Shown here one piece after another: positions 43,874 to 53,350 of a stretch of 64,000 nt of DNA. Source of the stretch: G965214625 sp965214625 (GTDB lineage Bacteria > Pseudomonadota > Gammaproteobacteria > Arenicellales > Poriferihabitantaceae); contig OZ243962.1 of NCBI GenBank assembly GCA_965214625.1, positions 2,542,001 through 2,606,000 of the forward strand, in the 5' to 3' direction. The notes under the pieces are model-generated. The model saw only the letters and a list, made by a program, of their open reading frames with translations. It was not told the DNA's origin and did not search any database. The position numbers and the translations under genes are program-made. Each line of letters starts with the position of its first letter. The first letter of the stretch is position 1.

Positions 43874-45186
43874 TGACCACAATTACGAATATCGTCGGCA
43901 GGAGAGTTTGGGACTCGAGGGGAAATCCTGCAGTTGAGGCGGATGTCATACTGGAAGATGGAACTGCAGGCCGCGCGATTGCACCGGCGGGAGCATCGAG
44001 GGGCGATCGGGAAGCCATTGATCTAAGAGATGGCGGTAAATCACTGCGGGGGATGGATGTGCAAAGGGCCTTACAGTCTGTAAATGAGCGCATCGCCCCT
44101 GCGCTGATCGGCCTGGATGTCGAAAATCAGGCCGGCATCGACATGGCAATGCTGGAGCTGGACCAAACACCAATGAAATCCGTATTGGGTGGTAGCGCTA
44201 CAACCGCCGTATCTCTTGCTGCCGTTCGCGCCGCGGCGAAATCTGCAAACACTCCCCTTTGGCGGCACATAGCCGATGCATTCGGATATAAGCCCCTGAT
44301 ACCCCTGCCGGAAATTCAGATTTTCGGGGGTGGAGCGCATGCTGCCCAACGGGTCGATATCCAAGACTTTATGGTTATGGTTCCTGGCGCATCCAATTTC
44401 GAAGAGGTCATGGAAATTACCAGCGAAATCTATTTTGCTGCAGGCGATATTATGAAAAGGCGCGGCCTTTTGGCAGGTGTTGCTGATGAAGGAGGATGGT
44501 GGCCGCAATTTCGGGGAAACGAAGAGGCGCTGGAGACACTGGTTCAAGCCATCGAAATTGCGGGAGAGAAACCGGGAAACCGTGTCGTTATTTCGCTGGA
44601 CGTTGCTGCCTCTGAGTTCAACGATGGAGGCCTGTATCGACTGGCGTTGGATGGTCGGGAACTGGATAGCTCGGCGCTGATCGAAGTTCTTGGGAAATGG
44701 CTGGATGATTATCCGATAGCTTCAATTGAAGACCCGCTCGCAGAAGATGATGTTGAGGGTATGGTTGAATTTACTCAACGTTTCGGACACCGCGTTCTAA
44801 TCACAGGCGATGATTATGTGGTCACCAACGCAGGTTTGATTGAACAGGCATCCCGGGACGGCGCCTGCAATACGGCATTGCTCAAAGTCAATCAGGCGGG
44901 AACGTTGACGGAGACAATAGCTGCTTATGAGGCTGCCAATTCGGCAGGCTGGAAATCTGTCGTTTCCGCAAGATCAGGAGAAACGGAAGATGTCACTATA
45001 AGCCACTTGGCAACGGGGTTAGGAAACGGTCAACTCAAGGTGGGTTCCTTTACCCGGTCAGAGCGCATGGCCAAGTGGAACGAATGCCTGCGCATACAGG
45101 AAACGCTGGGCGTTAACGCTTTTGCCGGAGGCTCCGCCCTGGATGGAACCTGGTGGCAAGAGAATCAAGATCGGAAGAAAGTCTGA
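43873..45186 (+). CDS. Enolase-superfamily paralog with altered active site
   Basis: About 437 residues, enolase length. Most enolase landmarks remain: PAGASRGDREA (loop), GGGAHA (His156, yeast His159), the GVADEGGWWP Glu, the SIEDPLAEDD and GDD aspartates, LKVNQAGTLTE with the base Lys and the SGETED signature with GQLKVGS Lys389 (yeast Lys396). Two active-site positions differ: yeast Glu168 is Asp165 here and yeast His373 is Ala366; the mobile-loop PSGAS is PAGAS. It is thus unlikely to be the housekeeping enolase and more likely dehydrates another phosphorylated hydroxy acid made by the coupled kinase. Confidence 0.85.
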   Translation: MTTITNIVGRRVWDSRGNPAVEADVILEDGTAGRAIAPAGASRGDREAIDLRDGGKSLRGMDVQRALQSVNERIAPALIGLDVENQAGIDMAMLELDQTPMKSVLGGSATTAVSLAAVRAAAKSANTPLWRHIADAFGYKPLIPLPEIQIFGGGAHAAQRVDIQDFMVMVPGASNFEEVMEITSEIYFAAGDIMKRRGLLAGVADEGGWWPQFRGNEEALETLVQAIEIAGEKPGNRVVISLDVAASEFNDGGLYRLALDGRELDSSALIEVLGKWLDDYPIASIEDPLAEDDVEGMVEFTQRFGHRVLITGDDYVVTNAGLIEQASRDGACNTALLKVNQAGTLTETIAAYEAANSAGWKSVVSARSGETEDVTISHLATGLGNGQLKVGSFTRSERMAKWNECLRIQETLGVNAFAGGSALDGTWWQENQDRKKV

Positions 45187-45295
45187 ACATAGTCAAATTG
45201 GTTCCAATTATCAGGAAGTGGTGGGTCCGGTAGGACTTTCGCTATATCGCTCTCAGCCATGCGATCTCCCGGGTTCCTTAATTTCTTCTTTTTCA

Positions 45296-45843
45296 TCATA
45301 ACCACGAATGGATAATTTCGCGATGTCGGGTACCGTCGTAGCTGGGAAAATGGCCGCCGTGCACGACCCGAACCGGTAGTTCCAGCAGGCGTTTCATGCT
45401 ATTGAGGTAATCAACAGCGTCGGCATGATAAGAGTCCTCGATTAGCCGGCCATCATATACCAGGCCACCGGAAAACAGGATCTGCGTGGCCGCCTCCCAA
45501 ATGGCTATTCCACCAGGGGAGTGCCCTGGAGTGTGTATTACTTCAAAGTGGCGATTACCGAGGTCCATCACATCCCCATCTTTGATCCACCACGTGGCTG
45601 GTGCTTTGTGCACCGAGTATTCCGTTGACTGGTAAGGCTCGGGAGGCAGCCGGGTGAAAATATTATCACTCACAAATCGATCAGCGAGATTCGAAGCAGC
45701 CGTGGGGTGAGCCAAGATATCTACCTCGGCAAGATGCACCAGGCGCTCAGTGAATTCATGGTGACAGCCGGCATGGCCGAAATGCGTATGACTGGCAACC
45801 GCCAGGCAGGGCTTTTCAGTGACTAATGGAACATGAGCCTCTT
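45296..45843 (-). pseudogene. 5'-truncated metallo-beta-lactamase-fold hydrolase
   Basis: The frame can be read from a stop at about 45842 down to the natural end at 45296. It contains a zinc motif variant (SHTHFGHAGCHHEF: the HxHxDH Asp is Gly) and the later VIHTPGHSPGG and FSGGLVYDG blocks and a terminal VVHGGHF. The N-terminal 50 or so residues of the fold, including the first two strands, are missing. A GTG at 45739 would give a 147-residue protein lacking the HxH motif. The break coincides with the large palindrome at 45833-45870, so an insertion or deletion event probably removed the 5' end. Confidence 0.75.
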
Positions 45844-45870
45844 ATGGGAACGTTCTCATAAGAGGCTCAT
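45833..45870. repeat. 38-base palindrome at the MBL gene break
   Basis: Arms ATGAGCCTCTTATG (45833-45846) and CATAAGAGGCTCAT (45857-45870) with a nested GAACGTTC at the centre; only one pair (G/T) is not Watson-Crick. Such a near-perfect palindrome could be a fused transposon end, a strong hairpin or a recombination site. Confidence 0.7.
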
Positions 45871-45916
45871 TTCTCGTTGGAAATACGCTTTACCATTAGG
45901 CTCATTTCTCATTGGA
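45863..45916. repeat. Direct repeat of about 19 bases
   Basis: AGGCTCATTTCTCGTTGGA (45863-45881) and AGGCTCATTTCTCATTGGA (45898-45916) differ at one position and are 35 bases apart. The first copy is also the right arm of the palindrome. A similar segment occurs at 60506-60527. Confidence 0.65.
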
Positions 45917-46050
45917 CAAGACTAGGGCCGGAAATACAATCGGCTTGTTGGTGCAATCTGTCACGGGTAAGGTCCTCTGTAATTCCGTTTAACTGATTGA
46001 ATTATATCACAAAATGAGGTCTCACCCTCTTCTTTTATGCATTATTCGGG

Positions 46051-46995
46051 CTAGCGGGCCTTCAGGTTGGTTCTGCGCCGTTCTCCAATCAGTACCGTGA
46101 GACCGCTGCCGATGATCAGGGCACTGCCCATCAGGGATGTGGTATCCGGCAAGTCTCCCCATAGATAATATCCCCAAAATACGGCGAATGGCATGGCAAG
46201 GTATTCAAACGGGGCGATCACTGACGCAGCGGTGACGCGATAGGCCTGCGACAGCAGATACCCTCCAATCCCCACCAAAAGGCCGCAAAGCGCGGTCAGT
46301 AGCGTGTCAAACGGGGTTGGCCAGACCCACTCGCGAAACAGGAAGTGCAGTGCCGGGTGGGTGATATCGCTGAATTTGCCGTCACCGATACCCAGTCCAA
46401 CTAGTGTGCAGACCACAAGAAAGGTGATCTGGATATAAAAACTCATGGTGACGGCACGTTCGTTGACTCCCAGCTTACGGGTGAGTATCTGCATGCAGGC
46501 ATAGGTAAACGCGGCCATCAGCGGGAGAAGCCCAATCATGGAAAACGTACTTTGCCCGGGCCGCAACATGATGACTACCCCCAGCAGGCCAATGAGAATG
46601 GCAAACCACTTCCATGCATCGACCTGCTCCCGCAATATCAGTTGTGAAAGCAGGCAGATGAACAAGGGCGCGGCGAAGAAAATAGCCACCACGTCGGCCA
46701 GCGGCATGACGGCAAGCCCCAGAAAGAAAAACATGTTCGCCAGCACCAGCAAAAACGCACGCAGAGTATGCAATACCGGTCGACGGGTTCTCAGAACGGA
46801 AAGCCCCCCTTCCAGCTTGACAATAAACAGGGCAATGATCAGTGCGAAACCGGCCCTGAACAACATGATTTCGTGCAAGGCATAGTGGGGGCTCAGCCAT
46901 TTGATGATGCTGTCACTGGCGGTCAGCACGGCAATGGCGCCCAGCAGGCTCAGGATGCCGGTATTCTCGGCGCTTAAGTTTTTGATGAAATGCAA
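46051..46995 (-). CDS. DMT-superfamily (EamA) transporter
   Basis: 314 residues, about ten membrane segments in two EamA repeats; first codon is TTG (46995). The RhaT/EamA pattern (ASDSIIKWLSPHYALHEIMLFRAG; later EYLAMPFAVFWGYYLWGD) is normal. Basic C-terminal tail GERRRTNLKAR. Divergent from the creatinase-like gene with a 117-base gap. Confidence 0.87.
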   Translation of the reverse strand: MHFIKNLSAENTGILSLLGAIAVLTASDSIIKWLSPHYALHEIMLFRAGFALIIALFIVKLEGGLSVLRTRRPVLHTLRAFLLVLANMFFFLGLAVMPLADVVAIFFAAPLFICLLSQLILREQVDAWKWFAILIGLLGVVIMLRPGQSTFSMIGLLPLMAAFTYACMQILTRKLGVNERAVTMSFYIQITFLVVCTLVGLGIGDGKFSDITHPALHFLFREWVWPTPFDTLLTALCGLLVGIGGYLLSQAYRVTAASVIAPFEYLAMPFAVFWGYYLWGDLPDTTSLMGSALIIGSGLTVLIGERRRTNLKAR

Positions 46996-47112
46996 GAGAG
47001 CGAGCCAGGTATTTTTAAAACAGTGATCTTGGCATAAAATGGGCCATTCAAATAGTCAAATCATCCACTTATTTCATTAGTTTTCCGGAGCGGGGCAAGC
47101 CCCCTGAAGTAC

Positions 47113-48348
47113 ATGAAGCAGAATTTTAACGTTGCCATGGCCCAGGCCGATTTGCACAAGGAGATTCCTTTTCCTGAAACGGAATTCGCGCAACGGCTGT
47201 CAAGAGTCAGGCAGGAGATGATCCGGCAGGGGTTTACTCTCCTGTTTCTGACTTCCCCCGAAGCGATTTATTATCTGAGCGGTTTTCAGTGCGAATGGTA
47301 TCAGGCGCAAAGTGGTCGGGGGTTTCCTCCGACCAGTGGCATTGCGGTCCATGTCGATCATGATCAGTACATTCATTTTGAAACACCCAGTGAAGCGCTG
47401 TTGACCGCCATCGGGACGGTTTCTGTCGATGTGCGCATCTTTCCACTGAATCGGCGTCGGGACGGTATTTCGTTTATCCTTGAGGAATTGAGAGGCTCGG
47501 GCTGGCTCAAGGGGACAGTGGGGCTGGAGTTGTATAATTATCGACCCAATCCGGTCATTGCGCAGCGTATCCAGCAGGCATTCAGTGCAGCGGGCCTGCA
47601 GGTCAGGGATGGGACCGATGTCGTCAGGGCGGTGCGGCACGTAAAATCTGCCCTTGAGATGGAGGCGATGGAAGAAGCGGCGCGGATTGCCGATATCGGG
47701 ATGGCCGCGGCCAGGGACGCGATCTTGCCGGGTGTGACCGAATTGGAGGTCTTCGGCGCCTTCGTCTCCGCGATGGCGAGAGAAGGGGGCGAGTTTCCCG
47801 CGATCTTGCCGCCTGTGATGTCCGGATTCCGAAGCCATTGCCTGCACCCACTGGCCAGTCGCAAGCAGATCAGACGGGGCGAAAGAGTCAATGTGGACCT
47901 GTGTGGTGTCTACAAGCGCTATCATTGCAATATTTCCCGGGGGTTCTGGGTCGGTGATCCGCCGGATGCCGTTGTCGATTTGCATAACAGGTCGATCGGC
48001 GTCTACCCGATCATTGAACGCCTGATGAGACCGGGTTTGAACATTCGCCAGTTCCTTTCCGCGGTGGAGGATTACTACAAAACCGCTGGAATACTGGATG
48101 ATTGCTATTGGTCGGGGGGCTATGAACTGGGTATTGCCTTTCCGCCTGATTGGGTGGGCCCGTTTATTTATGACCTGTCGATGACCGGGGCAGAGGCGGT
48201 GTTCCAACCAATGACAGTGGTCAATCACGAATGCAATTTTTTCCAGCCCGGTGGAACCGGTATGTCGACCACCATCGAAACCATCCTGTTTTATGAACAC
48301 GTTGCGGTCTTTGCCTGCCAGTCTCCGCGAGAAATCCAGGTCGTCTGA
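47113..48348 (+). CDS. M24-fold hydrolase of the creatinase/ectoine-hydrolase type
   Basis: 411 residues: an N-terminal creatinase domain and a C-terminal pita-bread domain. Of the five aminopeptidase metal ligands, the first Asp (VNVDLCG) and last Glu (TTIETI) remain, but the second Asp is Asn (YHCNISR) and the His of the GHGIG motif is Tyr (GGYELGIAF). This is the pattern of creatinase and of the ectoine hydrolase DoeA rather than of metal-dependent Xaa-Pro peptidases. It would cleave a C-N bond of a small guanidine or cyclic amide. It precedes a DUF1989 gene. Confidence 0.88.
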   Translation: MKQNFNVAMAQADLHKEIPFPETEFAQRLSRVRQEMIRQGFTLLFLTSPEAIYYLSGFQCEWYQAQSGRGFPPTSGIAVHVDHDQYIHFETPSEALLTAIGTVSVDVRIFPLNRRRDGISFILEELRGSGWLKGTVGLELYNYRPNPVIAQRIQQAFSAAGLQVRDGTDVVRAVRHVKSALEMEAMEEAARIADIGMAAARDAILPGVTELEVFGAFVSAMAREGGEFPAILPPVMSGFRSHCLHPLASRKQIRRGERVNVDLCGVYKRYHCNISRGFWVGDPPDAVVDLHNRSIGVYPIIERLMRPGLNIRQFLSAVEDYYKTAGILDDCYWSGGYELGIAFPPDWVGPFIYDLSMTGAEAVFQPMTVVNHECNFFQPGGTGMSTTIETILFYEHVAVFACQSPREIQVV

Positions 48349-48437
48349 GCCATGAGGGGGCAACAATCCAGGCGAAAGATCGATGGTTTCCCCGCTCAGC
48401 AGTCGCCGGGGCATACCCGGTCGGAGTCCTGCTTTCG

Positions 48438-49139
48438 ATGATTGAGAACAGTGCGTATCATCCCGCGGTTGCCGCAGGCCGCAATCAGACCATCACACGC
48501 AGGATTTCAGCCGACGGGTCACCTGAATTGCAAAGGACATATCGTATAGCCGCGAGAACCGGCAGAGCGGTCAGATTATGCCAGGGACAACAACTGACCA
48601 TCGTCAATCCGACAGGCCATCAGGTCTGTGATTTCTGGGCATTTTGTGCTTCCAACCTGTCGGAATACCTCTCCATGTCGCATAACCACACAGCATTGAC
48701 ATCGCTGTTTCCGAAAACAGGTGATACCTTAGTGAGCAATGCGCGTCGGGCCATGCTGTATTTTGCGGAAGATACTTCTCCCGGCAGACACGATACCGTG
48801 GTGGCGGCCTGTGATATTTATCGGTACCGGCAGTTGGGCGTGCAGGATTATCACGACAACTGCACGGATAATCTGCGGATGTCGATGTCGGCTATTGGCT
48901 TGACCATTTCCGTGGTTCCGTCTCCTTTCAATCTCTGGATGAACATCCCGATTACCGGTGACGGGGGGCTTTCCTGGGAGGCGCCGGTCAGCCAGCCCGG
49001 GGACCGGGTACGGTTTACGGCGTTGATGGATTGTATCGCCGTGATGTCGGCCTGTCCGCAGGACATGACGCCGGTCAACGGTGTCGGATGCCTTTCTGCG
49101 GATCTGCACTTTCGGGTCGAACCGGGTCCGGGTGAGTAA
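48438..49139 (+). CDS. Urea carboxylase-associated-type (DUF1989) protein
   Basis: 233 residues. DUF1989 features: GRAVRLCQGQQLTIVNPTGHQVCDFWAF, then SMSHNHTAL and the Cys/His set (YHDNCTDN, FNLWMNIP). Members are encoded beside urea carboxylases and are linked to guanidine and urea catabolism; the fold is a metal-binding barrel. It follows the creatinase-like gene by 90 bases, which suggests the same pathway. Confidence 0.88.
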   Translation: MIENSAYHPAVAAGRNQTITRRISADGSPELQRTYRIAARTGRAVRLCQGQQLTIVNPTGHQVCDFWAFCASNLSEYLSMSHNHTALTSLFPKTGDTLVSNARRAMLYFAEDTSPGRHDTVVAACDIYRYRQLGVQDYHDNCTDNLRMSMSAIGLTISVVPSPFNLWMNIPITGDGGLSWEAPVSQPGDRVRFTALMDCIAVMSACPQDMTPVNGVGCLSADLHFRVEPGPGE

Positions 49140-49419
49140 TCCCTGGACGAAAAGCCCCGGTTGCCCTGATGGACAGTCGGTATCGGTGCCGGTTTCACCC
49201 GAGGTGTCGAGGTTTTTATCCGCGGTTGCCGGGGGCAGTTCGAACGGAGGGATCCAAACAGCCGATGCTGCTGGTATCAGGTCCGTTGGAAATGCCTTTT
49301 AAGCAGATTTACAGCGTGGTTGCTGATTACATTGACAATCCGGATGGCAATCGACACACTGGATCCGGGCGACCGGTCTATCGGGCGTGGCCCGGCCATT
49401 GCGATTCCAACGAATACAT

Positions 49420-51135
49420 ATGAAATTGCGTTTTACACAGGTGGTGCGAACACTACTGGCGACCGTGATCGTGATGCTCTGGCTGACCGCTCCGTCACGG
49501 GGGGATGAGGCCGCCGACCTGGTCCTGTACGGCGGAAAGATTTACACGGTCAATCCGGCCCAACCCTGGGCGGAAGCGGTCGCCGCAAAGGAAGGCAAGA
49601 TCGTGTTTGTCGGCAGTGACCGGGAAGCCAATACCTTCGTTGGTCCCGAAACGAGAACCATCTTTCTGGACGGTCGCCTGATGTTGCCCGGGTTGCATGA
49701 TGTCCATATGCACCCCCTGGAAGCGGGGTCTGATGCCTACAGTTGCATTTTGGACAGTACACAATCCCTGGAAAAGCATCTTTTACGGATCAAGGGCTGT
49801 CTGGGACGGCGAACGTTGACTGATCCCTGGTTGATCGGGTGGGGGCATTCGATTTTCCAATTGATTGGGACAGAGGTGTCGCCCAAAAGACTACTCGACC
49901 GGATTTCGCTCGACCGTCCCATTGTAATGATGGAAGAAACCTCCCATTCTGCCTGGGTGAATCAGGCCGTACTCGATGCAATGCAGATTGATCGATCAAC
50001 GCCTGATCCGGTCGGCGGGGTGATTGTCAAGGATCGCGGCGGGGAGCCGACCGGGTTGCTGCTCGACGGCGCCGCAGAGGCGGTTTTCAACCACGTTTTC
50101 GAGACCCTGTCGGAAGACCTGATGGACAATCATTATCGAGGCTTGCAGTGGTCGTTGGGGAAAATACGCCGATATGGGATTACCTCCATAGCCGACGCCC
50201 GGGTGCACTGGCGTCGCGGAGATGTCGATATCTGGAAAAGACTGCAACAAAAGGGGAAACTGACAGTCCGGACGGTGCTGGGGCTATGGGTGTATCCGGA
50301 CATGGACGATGCCCGACAGTTATCGATACTGCGGAAAATGTATCGTGATGAAGACGATGAACTGCTGAGGATTACACAAATCAAAATGTACAGTGATGGC
50401 ATTACACTCAATCGTACTGCCGCGATGCTGGCACCTTACCAAACGGATATCGGACTGGGATTATCCATTGAGCGTGGCTTGAATTATCTGACGGAAGACC
50501 GCATAGCCTATTACACGACGCACCTGGAGAAGGTGGGCTTCGATATGCACATTCATACCATCGGGGACCGAGGGGTGCGGGAAGGTCTCAATGCCATTGA
50601 AAGGGCCATGGCGCACAATGGTAAACTGGGCAGGGATCGTCGGCATCGTCTGACCCACGTCGAATATGTCGACCCAACAGATGTGCCCCGGTTCAAGGCA
50701 TTGGGCGTGATTGCCGATGCGCAAGTGGCCGGGGTATGGAGTCTACCGCAAAATCGTGATCCACTGGAAGTCGAGTTGCTCGGCGAATCGAGAACCGCCA
50801 GGCATATTCCGTTGCGCGAATTGATCGAATCGGACGCAACACTGACGTTGAGCAGTGACTGGGATGTCAGTACGATGTCTCCCTTTGTTGCCATGATGCA
50901 TGCATTGAGTCGGGGAGACCAAAGTGTGCCCGAACTCGAGACGGTCATCAGGGCATACACGATCAACGGGGCCTATGCGCTCCGTCAGGAGGAGAAAACA
51001 GGTTCGATAGCGGTCGGGAAATATGCTGATCTTGTGGTACTGGATCAAAATCTGTTTGAGGTCGAGGTACCGGACATTGCGCGTACTCAAGCGGTCTTGA
51101 CGATCCTCGGTGGAAAGATTGTTTTTCAGCGATAA
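49420..51135 (+). CDS. Exported amidohydrolase (YtcJ-like, amidohydrolase 3 family)
   Basis: 571 residues from ATG 49420; the frame also continues 11 codons upstream. An N-terminal signal peptide is clear (KLRFTQVVRTLLATVIVMLW, cleavage near APSRG). The TIM-barrel metal sites are in HDVHMHP, in the middle block DMHIHTIGD and in SDWDV near the end. Periplasmic location is unusual for small-molecule amidohydrolases in catabolic operons but common in this YtcJ branch. Encoded 280 bases after the DUF1989 gene and 19 bases before agmatine deiminase. Substrate unknown; an acylated amine upstream of the polyamine route is a possibility. Confidence 0.88.
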   Translation: MKLRFTQVVRTLLATVIVMLWLTAPSRGDEAADLVLYGGKIYTVNPAQPWAEAVAAKEGKIVFVGSDREANTFVGPETRTIFLDGRLMLPGLHDVHMHPLEAGSDAYSCILDSTQSLEKHLLRIKGCLGRRTLTDPWLIGWGHSIFQLIGTEVSPKRLLDRISLDRPIVMMEETSHSAWVNQAVLDAMQIDRSTPDPVGGVIVKDRGGEPTGLLLDGAAEAVFNHVFETLSEDLMDNHYRGLQWSLGKIRRYGITSIADARVHWRRGDVDIWKRLQQKGKLTVRTVLGLWVYPDMDDARQLSILRKMYRDEDDELLRITQIKMYSDGITLNRTAAMLAPYQTDIGLGLSIERGLNYLTEDRIAYYTTHLEKVGFDMHIHTIGDRGVREGLNAIERAMAHNGKLGRDRRHRLTHVEYVDPTDVPRFKALGVIADAQVAGVWSLPQNRDPLEVELLGESRTARHIPLRELIESDATLTLSSDWDVSTMSPFVAMMHALSRGDQSVPELETVIRAYTINGAYALRQEEKTGSIAVGKYADLVVLDQNLFEVEVPDIARTQAVLTILGGKIVFQR

Positions 51136-51154
51136 TCCATTCGAGAGGACCCGA

Positions 51155-52213
51155 ATGAATACCCTCGTGCACGATGACTTGATCATGAACACGCCGCTGG
51201 AGCTGGGCTATACCATGCCGGGGGAATGGGAACCACACCGGTGCTGCTGGATGGCCTGGCCGGTCCCCCATCCACAGTGGCCCGATCTGGATGCGGTAGA
51301 GCATGCCATTGCACGGGTCGCGCAGGCGATTCGGCAATTTGAACCCGTTAAAATGCTGGTTTCTCCTGATCTTGTGCACCGGGCCCGGGACAAATGTCAT
51401 GGTGCAATCGAATTGGTACCCTTGGCGAATGACGATTCATGGATGCGGGACATTGGACCGAGTTTCTTGATTAACCGGGATCGCAAAAAACCGCTTGCAG
51501 GTACTGCATGGCGATTTAACAACTGGGGCGGGAATGATCCGCTCTACAAGGAAGATGCCCAGGTGGCAAGGCGGGTTTTGCACATGCAGAACCTCCCGTT
51601 TTACAACTCGAGTCTGACACTGGAAGGAGGCGGTCTGCATGTGGATGGCCGTGGCAGTGTCATGACAACGGAATCGGTTGTCCTCAATCAAAACCGAAAT
51701 CCGGGTTTGAGCCGGGATGAGGCTGAACGGGAACTGTGTCGGGCGTTGGGGGTACGGAATGTCATCTGGTTGCCGGGTGATCCGGAATCGATGACCAGCG
51801 ATGTCACCGATGGCCATATTGATGGGATCGCCTGTTTTGTCAAACCTGGTGTGGTTCTGTTTGAAGAGGATCTTTCAGCACAAGGGGATTGGCGCCGTTT
51901 GCTTGATGAGAATTATCGGGCTCTGGAATTGGCGAAAGATGCCAATGGGAGGGCCTTTGAAATTGTCAAAATGGCCACCGATCAGAGTTGCATTCAAACA
52001 ACCCATGACGTATTTTGCCGGAGTTACGTGAATTTTTATATTGCCAATGGAGGAATCATCATGCCCTGTTACGGTGTGCCGTCGGATCAACAGGCACGGG
52101 ACATGATTGCCAACGTCTTTCCCGACAGGACGATTGCAATGGTGAACATTGATGATATCGCACCCGGCGGAGGCGGGATTCATTGCATTACCCAGCAACA
52201 GCCGGCAATCTAA
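51155..52213 (+). CDS. aguA: Agmatine deiminase
   Basis: 352 residues from ATG 51155, preceded by GAGAGGA. Peptidyl-arginine-deiminase fold: N-terminal MPGEWEPHRCCWMAWP, DSWMRDIGP, LEGGGLHVDGRG, GHIDGIACF and nucleophile Cys in GGGGIHCITQQQP near the C-terminus. Converts agmatine to N-carbamoylputrescine and ammonia in the cytoplasm. Followed by aguB, so the two-step agmatine-to-putrescine route is complete. Confidence 0.94.
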   Translation: MNTLVHDDLIMNTPLELGYTMPGEWEPHRCCWMAWPVPHPQWPDLDAVEHAIARVAQAIRQFEPVKMLVSPDLVHRARDKCHGAIELVPLANDDSWMRDIGPSFLINRDRKKPLAGTAWRFNNWGGNDPLYKEDAQVARRVLHMQNLPFYNSSLTLEGGGLHVDGRGSVMTTESVVLNQNRNPGLSRDEAERELCRALGVRNVIWLPGDPESMTSDVTDGHIDGIACFVKPGVVLFEEDLSAQGDWRRLLDENYRALELAKDANGRAFEIVKMATDQSCIQTTHDVFCRSYVNFYIANGGIIMPCYGVPSDQQARDMIANVFPDRTIAMVNIDDIAPGGGGIHCITQQQPAI

Positions 52214-52304
52214 GACAGGCGGATCCGGTTGCGGTCCCTGCCGCCCTGGCCGGTAAATCGTCGGCGTTCGTGTTGACGGCAGGAGTGGTGATCAGGAGAC
52301 CGAA

Positions 52305-53207
52305 ATGAGAACAGTAACGGTGGCTGCAACGCAAATGGCCTGCAGCTGGGAGACGACAAAGAACATCGATCGTGCGGAATGGCTGGTCAGAAAGGCGGCT
52401 GGACGCGGTGCCAATATCGTGCTGATTCAGGAACTGTTCGAAACCCCCTACTTTTGTATCGAACAGGACAATCGTCATCTTGGTCTGGCCAGCAGCCTTG
52501 CAGACAGCCCCGCCGTGCGCAGAATGTCGGACTTGGCGAAAGAGTTGAATGTCGTACTCCCCACCAGTTTCTTCGAGCAGTCGGGTAACGTCTTTTTTAA
52601 TTCGGTGGCGATGATCGATGCCGGTGGCGAGGTTCTCGGCATTTATCGAAAGTCCCATATCCCGAATGAAATCGGTTATCAGGAAAAATACTATTTCAGC
52701 CCTGGCGATACCGGTTTCAGGGTTTGGGAGACCCGGTTTGCAAGGATCGGGCTGGGAATCTGCTGGGATCAGTGGTTTCCGGAGGCGGCGCGATGCATGG
52801 CCTTGCAGGGGGCCGAGCTGTTGCTTTATCCGACCGCCATCGGGTCCGAGCCCGGTGCGCCCGGACTGGACTCTGTTGTGCATTGGCAAAATGTGATGTG
52901 TGGTCATGCGGCGGCCAATATCATGCCCGTGGTGGCATCCAACCGGATCGGTGTGGAGAACGGAGCAAGTGATCGGTTGCAAATGTGCTTTTATGGCTCA
53001 TCTTTTATTGCCGATCACACCGGTTGCAAGGTCGAGGAGGCGAACAGGCGTGACCAGGTCATTCTGGTCCATCAGTTTGATCTGACGGAAATCGCGGCCT
53101 ATCGGCAAAGCTGGGGCGTGTTTCGGGACCGTCGGCCGGAACTTTATCGCGCTTTGGGCACATTGGACGGGCAGGTTGGCTGTCAGCACATCCGTGCCGG
53201 GGCGTGA
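52305..53207 (+). CDS. aguB: N-carbamoylputrescine amidase
   Basis: 300 residues of the nitrilase superfamily, with an AGGAG site before ATG 52305. Catalytic triad Glu (ELFETPYFC), Lys (YRKSHIPNE) and Cys (GLGICWDQWFPEAAR). The motifs IPNEIGYQEKYYFSPGD and EPGAPGLDSVVHW are diagnostic of the AguB branch. Releases ammonia and CO2 to give putrescine. Confidence 0.94.
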   Translation: MRTVTVAATQMACSWETTKNIDRAEWLVRKAAGRGANIVLIQELFETPYFCIEQDNRHLGLASSLADSPAVRRMSDLAKELNVVLPTSFFEQSGNVFFNSVAMIDAGGEVLGIYRKSHIPNEIGYQEKYYFSPGDTGFRVWETRFARIGLGICWDQWFPEAARCMALQGAELLLYPTAIGSEPGAPGLDSVVHWQNVMCGHAAANIMPVVASNRIGVENGASDRLQMCFYGSSFIADHTGCKVEEANRRDQVILVHQFDLTEIAAYRQSWGVFRDRRPELYRALGTLDGQVGCQHIRAGA

Positions 53208-53350
53208 GGCCGGTATTGGCTGATTGGCCCTCAAGGGGATGCGCTTAGCGTGTCTCGAATGGCATCGTCTCATCTTTCTCCCTGCCCGCCGTTCAGGGCG
53301 GCCAGATTGCATGGCACGATCGTGCTCCTGAACAGATTTCGTATTGATCC

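Noticed and set aside
47092..47104. GGGGCAAGCCCC near the creatinase-like start as a riboswitch
   Set aside because: Loop is only two bases and no guanidine or other riboswitch pattern could be matched.
47200..48414. 404-codon minus-strand open frame
   Set aside because: Antisense to the creatinase-like gene; composition typical of a GC-rich shadow frame.
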